Source: DATECU01 sp035286745 (GTDB lineage: Bacteria; Acidobacteriota; Vicinamibacteria; Fen-336). Taken from it: a stretch of DNA of 12,165 bases. The translations under genes were made by a program, and so were the position numbers. The stretch covers positions 1 to 12,165 of the forward strand of contig DATECU010000332.1 in the NCBI GenBank assembly GCA_035286745.1, read 5' to 3'. The notes beneath the pieces are model-generated. The model was not told the origin of the DNA and did not search any database. It saw only the letters and a program-made list of their open reading frames with translations. How positions within the stretch are numbered: position 1 is the first letter of the stretch; the number at the start of each line of letters is the position of its first letter. Below are positions 6,563 through 12,165 of the stretch, one piece after another.

Positions 6563-7722
6563 GAAAGCCTCCGATAGACGACCTCGTAGCGTGGGATCAG
6601 TGCCTCGGGGGCAAAGGCGGCCGAGCGAGCCCGCCCCCCCTCGCCCAAGCGGTGACGAAGCGCGGCGTCCCCCGCCAGACGCCCCACAGCTTCGCTCAGC
6701 GCCCGGGCGTCTGGGACCAGCAGACCGCTCTCCTGGTCGCTCAGGATCTCTCGGGTGCCTCCGGTGTCCATGGCGGCCATCGGCGTGCCCAGCGCCAGCG
6801 CCTCCAGCAACACGCGGGAGAGCGGCTCGGGCCACAGGGAGGGGAAGACCAGGGCGGTGGCTCGAGCCATGGCCCGAAGCACGTCGTCCCGGTGAGCCCA
6901 ACCGCGGTGGATCAGCTCCACCCCGCGGGAGGTGGCTTCGAACTTCATGGCGTGAGTCAGCGAGCCCTCGCCCAAGACGACCAGGGGCAGCCCGGCCTTG
7001 GCCTGCGCCACCACCGGGACCAGGAGCCGCGCACCCTTGTTCTCCTCCAGCTTGCCGATGAACAGGAGAAAGCGCTCCGGCAGCGGAAAGGAAGGAGCCC
7101 CAGCGGCCAGCGCGACCGTCTCTCGCGGATCCACGATGTTGGGGATGGTCTCCACCCGTGGGATCCCCCAGGCCCGCAGCTCCTTGCCGATGGCGTCGGA
7201 GACCGCCAAGGTCGCCCCTGCCCGCTCCAGGGCCTGACGCTTGTCGCGCAGGTCCAGGCGCATGTAGGGAATGGCCGTCCAGGCGAGAGATCGCGGGGTG
7301 GGCACCCGGCCTTCCACGCAGCGCGTCATGGGCAGCAGGCCGCAGTGGGCGCAAAGGGCTCCGCGGCTGATCCTGGTGGACCAGAAGCAGACCGGCCAGT
7401 GATCGCGCACGGTGACCGCTACCCGCTGGGGCCGGTCCCCGGCCAGGCATCCCAGGGCGGAGAGCGAGTGCTGGGCGTGCACCACGGCTTGGTCAAGACC
7501 GCGGAGTTCAGCCGCGAAAGCCCGCGGGTACGCAAGACGCTTGCGGCCGCGCACCGCAAGCCGCCTCACCGGCAGGCCGTCGAGATCGGGCGCGCCGGGG
7601 CTGGTGGTGATCACCGACACCTGGTGGCCCGCCGCCCGCAGGCCGAGCGCCAGGGCCCGAGTGGACCAGCCCGCACCGCCGGCCCGGGGCGGGTAGATCT
7701 CGCTGACCAGCACGATCTTCAA
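6559..7722 (-). CDS. Glycosyltransferase family 4 with Cys cluster (387 aa), TTG start
   Basis: A full-length GT4 glycosyltransferase. MKIVLVSEIYPPRAGGAG opens the N-terminal domain, with the glycine turn at 15-18. ERFLLFIGKLEENKGARLL begins the C-terminal domain. The E-x7-E motif is intact (E299 and E307 in EPLSRVLLE), followed by GGTREIL. Between about 107 and 137 lie DHWPVC (C112) and C124, C127 and C135. A cysteine set at this place occurs in a subset of GT4 enzymes and may bind metal; that role is inference. The start is TTG at 7722, overlapping the upstream TGA as TTGA, with AGAGG 8 bases upstream. MKIVLVSE is a classical GT4 N-terminus, which supports this rare start codon. Sugar specificity cannot be read from the sequence. 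Confidence 0.92.
   Translation of the reverse strand: MKIVLVSEIYPPRAGGAGWSTRALALGLRAAGHQVSVITTSPGAPDLDGLPVRRLAVRGRKRLAYPRAFAAELRGLDQAVVHAQHSLSALGCLAGDRPQRVAVTVRDHWPVCFWSTRISRGALCAHCGLLPMTRCVEGRVPTPRSLAWTAIPYMRLDLRDKRQALERAGATLAVSDAIGKELRAWGIPRVETIPNIVDPRETVALAAGAPSFPLPERFLLFIGKLEENKGARLLVPVVAQAKAGLPLVVLGEGSLTHAMKFEATSRGVELIHRGWAHRDDVLRAMARATALVFPSLWPEPLSRVLLEALALGTPMAAMDTGGTREILSDQESGLLVPDARALSEAVGRLAGDAALRHRLGEGGRARSAAFAPEALIPRYEVVYRRLS
6568..6572 (-). promoter_or_regulatory. Shine-Dalgarno GGAGG for a TTG start
   Basis: GGAGG followed by CTTTC precedes the TTG at 6562. With the MKVALLSR homology start it fixes initiation at TTG rather than at any of the ATG/GTG codons far upstream in the same frame. 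Confidence 0.75.
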
Positions 7723-8858
7723 GGGGCGATCCTCTTGAGCACGTCTTCTAGGGCCGCGCAGTGGTTCGCCCAGGAGTAGTGGGCCACCACCCGCCGCCGC
7801 GCATTCTGGCCCAGACGCTGCCTTAGCGCTGGCGCCTCGGCCAGGCGGACCAGGACCGAGGCCAGCGAGGCGGGATCGCCTTCCTGGAAATGCAGGCCCT
7901 CCTCCCCCTCGCGCACGATCTCGGTGAGGGGATGGCGCGCGATGGTCACCGTCGGCAAGCCGCTGGCCATGGTCTCGAACACCTTGAGCGGCGACCAGAA
8001 GAAGCCCAGCCGGAGCTGCGCCAAGCGTGTAGTATCGTAAGGTGCGACCCCGATGTCGGCGGCGGCTACCACCTCGGGCATGCGCTGGTAGGCGATCGCC
8101 CCCAGGCGCACCCCGCGGTAACCGGCAGCGGGCCCGCTCGCCGGCCCCCCCGCCAGCACGAAGAACAGGTCCTCCCGGTGGGCGAGCTGCCGCGCCGCGG
8201 CCTCCAGGACGTGAACGCCGTGCCAGGGCCGGAAGCTGCCGCTGAAGAGCACGGCGACCGCGCCGTCGGGAATGCCCAGGCTACGGCGAACCGCCTGGCT
8301 GCGCTCTTCCGGACGGAAGGCGTCGACGTTGGCACCCCAGGTGACGGTGACCGTCTTGGGCCGGGCGAAAGCGGGCACGATCTCGAGCAGGGGTGAGACC
8401 AGCGCCGAGGCCTCCCGACACAGCCGTTCGCGATGGCGCCGAAACGGGCGCACCAGAAGCAACCCGTCCAGAGCTGCCTTGAGGGACCCCGGATGATCCA
8501 GGACCGGGGAGTTCACCTCTAGGAGCGCGGGCAGACCTCGCTCGGCGGCGGCCAACACCCCCTCGCCGCCGAAGTTGTAGTAGCGCTCCATGACGGCGTG
8601 GGGCCGCAGCGCGTCGGCCAGGGCACCCACCTGGTGACGGGCGCGGAAGCGGAAGAACCGATGCCGAGGCGCCCAACGAATACGGTGCCACTCGACACCC
8701 TCCCACCGCTCCCGGTCGGAAGCGCCCCCAGCCTGCCCGATCACCGCGTGCACCTCATGACCACGGGCGGCCAGTCCCCGCGCCACCTCCAGCACGTGCA
8801 CGCTGCCCCCGGTGTTGCCCGGCACCAGCTGATCGGAGGCCACGTAGAGGATCCTCAC
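7719..8858 (-). CDS. Glycosyltransferase family 4 (379 aa)
   Basis: A complete GT-B fold glycosyltransferase, presumed cytoplasmic and adding one sugar of the glycan. The N-terminal acceptor domain opens with MRILYVASDQLVPGNTGGSV; the GG at 17-18 and the following HVLEVARGLAARGHEV are typical of GT4. The donor domain carries TWGANVDAF, then VLFSGSFRPWHGVHVL, and SPLKVFETMASGLP (289-302). Glu295 corresponds to the second Glu of the E-x7-E motif, but residue 287 is Phe where the first Glu is usual. This SPLK-type variation also occurs in the edge-truncated GT4 upstream, and the two may belong to the same subgroup. The length is normal for the family. The start is GTG at 8858, sharing GTGA with the upstream stop, with GAGG 5 bases before it. 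Donor and acceptor are unknown. Confidence 0.92.
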   Translation of the reverse strand: MRILYVASDQLVPGNTGGSVHVLEVARGLAARGHEVHAVIGQAGGASDRERWEGVEWHRIRWAPRHRFFRFRARHQVGALADALRPHAVMERYYNFGGEGVLAAAERGLPALLEVNSPVLDHPGSLKAALDGLLLVRPFRRHRERLCREASALVSPLLEIVPAFARPKTVTVTWGANVDAFRPEERSQAVRRSLGIPDGAVAVLFSGSFRPWHGVHVLEAAARQLAHREDLFFVLAGGPASGPAAGYRGVRLGAIAYQRMPEVVAAADIGVAPYDTTRLAQLRLGFFWSPLKVFETMASGLPTVTIARHPLTEIVREGEEGLHFQEGDPASLASVLVRLAEAPALRQRLGQNARRRVVAHYSWANHCAALEDVLKRIAP

Positions 8859-9988
8859 CGTGGCCTCAGCCGCGGCCGCAGCAAGCCGAAGAAGGGCCCG
8901 GTGCGAATCCCGCCGAAAAGCACGACGTCCAGCTTGAGCAGCCAGCTGAGGGCTTGCGCCGCCCGCAAGGCGAGGCGTCCCGGTGGCGGCGCCCCGATGG
9001 CTTGCCGGTCCCCGGCCTGGTCAGGGAGAGCGGAGCCGCCAGCGCTTCTCCTTCGCCGCCACTGCTCGACCATGCGCAGCAACAGGTCCTCGATCACCGC
9101 CTTCAGGACCACGTTGTAGTAGCGCCGCTCCACCAGCTCGAGCCCGGCCCCGGCCGCCAGCGCCTCGAAGTGCTCATGGCTGCGAATGGCGTTCCGGTGG
9201 TCGCTCTTGCGCAAGGCTTCCCGCTCGTGGTCCACCAGGCCGACCCGGCCCAGACGTTTGGCGAGGCGGTTGACAAGGCGCTGGAACCCCGCCAGCCGCG
9301 AGGACTCCATGGCGTGGGTGTAGACGAAAAGCCGGCCATCGGCGGCCAGCGTCCTCCGCGCCTCCAGCAGGATTTCCCGCACGCCCTCCTCATCCAGGTG
9401 CTCCAACACGTCCAGGCTGTAGGCTCGAGGAAAGACTCCCTTGCGGAAGGGCAACCGCCGCAGGTCGCCTAACACCAGATCCACCAGCGCCACCGCCCGC
9501 GGCAAGAAGAAGGGCGCTACGTCGACGCCCGAGGCACGACCGTTCGCGCCCGCGTAGAGCGCGAACTTCCCGGCCCCACAGCCGAGGTCCAGCACCTCCT
9601 CGCCCGAGCCGAGACCCAGCATACGGCGCATCATGTCGGCCTTCACCCGCGCCGACAGCAGCGGAGGCGCGTCCTTGACCTCCAGCCGCTCGTGAAACTC
9701 GTGATCGGCGTACTGGGTCACCTCGCCCAGGCTGGTCCGTGGCACCAGGTCCACGTATCCCCCGTCGCTTCGAAGCGGATAGGCGACGCGGCAGCAGGGG
9801 CAGACCAGGCTGTCGCCCTGAGCCAAGAGCGCGACCTTGTCCGGTCCCCCGCAGGCGCAGCCGGCTCGCCCGGCGTAGTGGCTCAGGCAGTCGTTGTGAT
9901 CCTGGGCCGGTCGCCAGCAGCCCGAGCACCCCGCGGGCTCCAGGCAGACCGGGCAGGCCAGGCGACGAATCAGGTCGGCGGAGATCAC
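8855..9988 (-). CDS. SAM-dependent methyltransferase with Cys-rich Trm112-like N-terminus (377 aa)
   Basis: A class I SAM-dependent methyltransferase with a metal-binding-type N-terminal domain, probably modifying a sugar or lipid-linked glycan. Residues 1-82 resemble a Trm112-type zinc ribbon: LACPVC (C12, C15) and later LVCPCCRVAYPL (C63, C65, C66). The segment between them is enlarged and carries further cysteines at 21, 24, 34, 44 and 46. The methyltransferase core starts at about 130 with motif I VLDLGCGAGK (132-141), acidic D156 and D175 after the next strands, and SLDVLEHL (191-198). The C-terminus is hydrophobic, ending IRTGPFFGLLRPR, and may touch the membrane. The GTG start at 9988 interlocks with the upstream TGA and follows AAGGAGG. 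The same frame is open for 479 codons farther upstream, but that stretch is antisense-like shadow of the membrane-protein gene. The exact substrate is unknown. Confidence 0.88.
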   Translation of the reverse strand: MISADLIRRLACPVCLEPAGCSGCWRPAQDHNDCLSHYAGRAGCACGGPDKVALLAQGDSLVCPCCRVAYPLRSDGGYVDLVPRTSLGEVTQYADHEFHERLEVKDAPPLLSARVKADMMRRMLGLGSGEEVLDLGCGAGKFALYAGANGRASGVDVAPFFLPRAVALVDLVLGDLRRLPFRKGVFPRAYSLDVLEHLDEEGVREILLEARRTLAADGRLFVYTHAMESSRLAGFQRLVNRLAKRLGRVGLVDHEREALRKSDHRNAIRSHEHFEALAAGAGLELVERRYYNVVLKAVIEDLLLRMVEQWRRRRSAGGSALPDQAGDRQAIGAPPPGRLALRAAQALSWLLKLDVVLFGGIRTGPFFGLLRPRLRPR

Positions 9989-11346
9989 AGCCCCTCCTTG
10001 ACCAGTCGCTCTCGGTCGGTGAGGAACAAATAGGTCACACGCCCCAGGCGCCTCGGGACCTCGGTGACCTGGTTGACCGCCACCCGAGGCCACTCCAGAC
10101 GCTGGCGGTCCATGAGACGCAGGCCGAACTGCACCATCAGCGATCCGTTCCACCAAACGCAAGCCGCCAGCAGCGCCCAAGCCGCACCCCTTGCGTGCCG
10201 GGCCACCGCGCTCATCACCGGTGCCAGGCCCCAGGCGAAGACCAGGGTGGCCGCCACGAATCGCCGCGACCCGAAGGCGCCGGCCTGGGTCCAGCTCTCC
10301 ACCGCTCCGTTGATCCAGACCTGGAACAGAAGGGTCCCGCCCAGCAGCAAGCCCCGGCCATCGCGGCGCTTCAGGACCGTCGCCACCAGCCCCACGGCGG
10401 CCACCAGCAGCAGGGGGCTCCAGAAGAAGAGGCCATGGCCGGGATCGAACAGCACCTGGAAGAAGTGGGGGCTCAGGTAGTTCATCTTCTGGCCGACGTG
10501 GCCGGAGGGCTTGAAGTGGCCGTTCAGGACCCGGTAGGCGAGAAGCTGCGGAACGAAAGCAACGACGGCCGCCAGCGCCATGGCCGAAGCGTTGATCAGG
10601 ACCCTCCTCGCGCCATGCCGGGACCGCCACAACAGATCCAGGCCGGGAGCCAGCAAGAACAGCGCGTCTTGCTCTCGCACCAGGCCCGCCAGCCCACCGG
10701 CCAAGCCGATGCGAGCCCAATCGCCGGCGGTCCCGCCCTGCTCGCGAACCCGAAGCCACAGCCACAGGGTCAGCGACACCGCGAACAGCGAGGTGGCGTG
10801 GGAGAACCCGGGAGCCAGCGTCGTGTAGTAGACGACCGGCGTCCCCAGCCACAATCCCAGAGTGGTCAAGGTGGCCGCAGCGTCGCTCACGCCGGCGAAA
10901 CGACAGAGCGCGTGGCGGACCAGGAGCAGGCCCAGCAGGCCGTAGACAGCCGACGCATAACAGGCGGCGGCCTCGTAGGGCCGGGAGAAGCCGTCCGCCG
11001 GCACCGCGGCGCCCAGGGCCCGCGCCAGCAGCACGCCTCCATGGGTGACGAGATAGAGCGGCGACCAGAGCAAGGCCGAGCCGAGAGGGCCGAAGTTGAT
11101 GTGGTATCCGGTGTCCTTCTCGCGCCGGTCGAGGAAGGTGGCCTTGAAGCCGGCCAGACCTTGAGGATCTCGGTCGTAGAAGTGCTGGTACTCGTTGCCG
11201 AACTCGAGGTCGCCGTCGAAGACCAGCGAGCGCAGGTAGGAGAAGTACTCGATCTCGTCGGCGCCGCGGATCCGCGGGGTGACCAGGGGCAGCGTCAACA
11301 GGAACACCGCCAGCAGGACACGGGTGCCGGGGGCGAGCCGCCTCAC
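9985..11346 (-). CDS. GT-C-type polytopic membrane glycosyltransferase (453 aa)
   Basis: The predicted product is an integral inner-membrane glycosyltransferase of the GT-C/PMT-like superfamily, which uses polyprenyl-phosphate-linked sugars on the outer face of the membrane. TM1 covers about residues 9-24. An extracytoplasmic loop follows with Asp30-Glu31 in GADEIEYFSYLRSL and a second acidic stretch, DGDLEFGNEY (44-53), as expected for the catalytic loop of this fold. About ten further hydrophobic segments follow. Landmarks shared with the 649-aa membrane protein of this operon are SHA (182-184), HGLFFWSPLL (304-313) and AGAFGSRRF (355-363). The GTG start at 11346 overlaps the upstream TGA in GTGA and has GAGGAG 5 bases before it. 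The frame is open further upstream to 11394, but a start there would lack this arrangement. The protein ends soon after its last membrane segment and lacks the C-terminal module of its two paralogues. Confidence 0.88.
   Translation of the reverse strand: MRRLAPGTRVLLAVFLLTLPLVTPRIRGADEIEYFSYLRSLVFDGDLEFGNEYQHFYDRDPQGLAGFKATFLDRREKDTGYHINFGPLGSALLWSPLYLVTHGGVLLARALGAAVPADGFSRPYEAAACYASAVYGLLGLLLVRHALCRFAGVSDAAATLTTLGLWLGTPVVYYTTLAPGFSHATSLFAVSLTLWLWLRVREQGGTAGDWARIGLAGGLAGLVREQDALFLLAPGLDLLWRSRHGARRVLINASAMALAAVVAFVPQLLAYRVLNGHFKPSGHVGQKMNYLSPHFFQVLFDPGHGLFFWSPLLLVAAVGLVATVLKRRDGRGLLLGGTLLFQVWINGAVESWTQAGAFGSRRFVAATLVFAWGLAPVMSAVARHARGAAWALLAACVWWNGSLMVQFGLRLMDRQRLEWPRVAVNQVTEVPRRLGRVTYLFLTDRERLVKEGL
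9993..9999 (-). promoter_or_regulatory. Shine-Dalgarno AAGGAGG deciding the 377-aa methyltransferase start
   Basis: AAGGAGG followed by GGCT and then GTG at 9988 is the strongest ribosome-binding site in the operon. It lies in the last codons of the 453-aa membrane protein and fixes the methyltransferase start, although the frame is open far upstream. Confidence 0.8.
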
Positions 11347-12165
11347 GGAAGCTCCTCGAACAGGCCAACCAGCGCCTGGGCTCGGGCTTGCCACGAGTAG
11401 CGCGGAGCCTGGTCCCAGGCGCCACGTGCCAAACGCTCGGCCAGGACGGGCTCGGCCAGCAGCCGCCCCACCGCCGCCGCCAGCGCCGGCGCCTCGCCGG
11501 GCGGTACCAGCAAGGCGTTCTCGCCGTCGCGCAGGATCTCGCGGCTGGCCGGCAGGTCGCTCACCACCAGCGGCCGGCCGGCGGCCATGGCCTCGAAGGC
11601 TTTGAGCGGCGAGGTGTGGCGTTCGCTCATCGCCGTCTTGAGAAAGGGCACCGCCACCACCGCCGCCCGCCTAAGCTCCTCGGCCACCCGCACCTGCGGC
11701 ACGGTGCCCAGAAGCTCAACCCGCGGGCTGAGCCCCAGGCGTTCGACCAGGGCCTGGATTCGCACCAGGTCCGCTTCTCCGGGGAGGCCGCCCAGGATCA
11801 CCAACCGCGCCTCTGGCACCTGAATCATGGCCTCGACCAGGACGTCGACTCCCTTCCAGGGGTAGAGCTGACCAGCGTACAGCACCCGCGTCGGTCGCTC
11901 CCTGGAGAGGCCCGGAAAGGCCCGCGACGCCGGCACCTCGCAGCCGTTAGGCACCACCCGACACCGCACCCGCTGCCCGTGCTCCTCGGCGAAGCTGTCG
12001 CGGATGCCGGCGGTGGTGGCGACGAAGCCGGCGGCCCGCCGCCACACTCGCCTTTCCCGACCGGCGATGCGCGCCGCCTTGCCGGGGTCCGGCTTCTCCC
12101 CGGTGCCGTAGAGCGCGCCCCGCTCCCGATACATGAGCGACTCCACCGCGTGGGCTTCATAGACC
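11343..12165 (-). CDS. Glycosyltransferase family 4, 5' end missing (cut by window edge)
   Basis: This is the C-terminal three quarters of a GT4 (GT-B fold) glycosyltransferase. These enzymes transfer a sugar from a nucleotide donor to a growing glycan on the cytoplasmic side of the membrane. The frame is open to the window edge and begins VYEAHAVESLMYRERG; the YEAHAVE stretch lies well inside the N-terminal domain in this family. The GTG at 12146 is therefore internal, and roughly 100 N-terminal residues are probably missing. Visible family features are VPNGCE at the domain junction, VLYAGQLYPWKGVDVL opening the donor-binding domain, and TSPLKAFEAMAAGRPLVVSD. In the latter the second Glu of the GT4 E-x7-E motif is present, but the first position is His, as in the SPLK-type subgroup. 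The gene ends with TGA at 11345-11343, overlapping the next gene's GTG by 4 bases. Donor and acceptor cannot be deduced. Confidence 0.92.
   Translation of the reverse strand, partial: VYEAHAVESLMYRERGALYGTGEKPDPGKAARIAGRERRVWRRAAGFVATTAGIRDSFAEEHGQRVRCRVVPNGCEVPASRAFPGLSRERPTRVLYAGQLYPWKGVDVLVEAMIQVPEARLVILGGLPGEADLVRIQALVERLGLSPRVELLGTVPQVRVAEELRRAAVVAVPFLKTAMSERHTSPLKAFEAMAAGRPLVVSDLPASREILRDGENALLVPPGEAPALAAAVGRLLAEPVLAERLARGAWDQAPRYSWQARAQALVGLFEELP
11352..11357 (-). promoter_or_regulatory. Shine-Dalgarno GAGGAG for the 453-aa membrane protein
   Basis: GAGGAG sits 5 bases upstream of the GTG at 11346, inside the end of the preceding glycosyltransferase gene. It supports the 4-base-overlap start over the longer open frame that begins at 11394. 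Confidence 0.75.

Noticed and set aside
6563..7450. A 296-codon N-terminal extension of the 401-aa glycosyltransferase
   Set aside because: It overlaps the preceding GT4 in another frame and has no GT4 features. The family N-terminus MKVALLSR begins at the TTG at 6562.
9739..11400. Long plus-strand open frame (553 codons) opposite the 377-aa methyltransferase and the 453-aa membrane protein
   Set aside because: Low-complexity Arg/Gln/Pro-rich translation with no family features, antisense to two well-supported genes.
9989..11425. A 479-codon N-terminal extension of the 377-aa methyltransferase
   Set aside because: The extension is a shifted-frame reading of the 453-aa membrane protein gene, rich in Arg/Gly/Pro. 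The GTG at 9988 with AAGGAGG and a 4-base overlap is a much better start.
1..12165. CRISPR arrays, tRNA/rRNA genes, insertion sequences or attachment sites
   Set aside because: No regularly spaced repeats, transposase-like frames, terminal inverted repeats or RNA-gene signatures were seen. Coding sequence is continuous from 117 to 12165.

Overview
This window is one continuous, very GC-rich block of bacterial DNA. All recognisable genes lie on the minus strand, so transcription runs from about 12165 down to about 117. The codon style, frequent GTG/TTG starts and gene families fit a high-GC Gram-negative-type lineage such as Acidobacteriota, Myxococcota or Methylomirabilota/Rokubacteria. The sequence alone does not settle which; this is an inference from protein style, not a database result.

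The content is a glycan-assembly operon. In transcription order it encodes: a GT4-family glycosyltransferase cut by the window edge; a GT-C-type polytopic membrane glycosyltransferase (453 aa); a SAM methyltransferase with a cysteine-rich N-terminal zinc-ribbon-like domain (377 aa); three consecutive GT4 glycosyltransferases (379, 387, 401 aa); a second, longer GT-C-type protein (649 aa); an FAD/NAD(P)-dependent oxidoreductase of the protoporphyrinogen-oxidase/UDP-galactopyranose-mutase-like group (441 aa); a third membrane protein (403 aa) that looks like an N-terminally truncated, degenerate relative of the 649-aa protein; and a small SAM methyltransferase (255 aa). After position 117 (minus strand) there is a gap of about 70 bases, then possibly the first codons of another gene running off the left edge.

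All nine gene-to-gene junctions are exact 4-base overlaps in which NTG and TGA interlock (ATGA three times, GTGA four times, TTGA twice). This indicates tight translational coupling of one polycistronic unit. I used it to fix the starts, several of which are shorter than the longest open frame.

A working model: cytoplasmic GT4 enzymes build an oligosaccharide on a lipid carrier, the two methyltransferases and the oxidoreductase modify sugars or lipid, and the GT-C proteins act at the outer face of the inner membrane using polyprenyl-phosphate sugars. No flippase, polymerase, ABC exporter, sugar-nucleotide synthesis gene, mobile element, tRNA, rRNA or CRISPR array is visible. The most unusual points are the three paralogous GT-C-like proteins in one operon, the roughly 158-residue C-terminal module shared by two of them, and the apparent pseudo-enzyme character of the 403-aa member.
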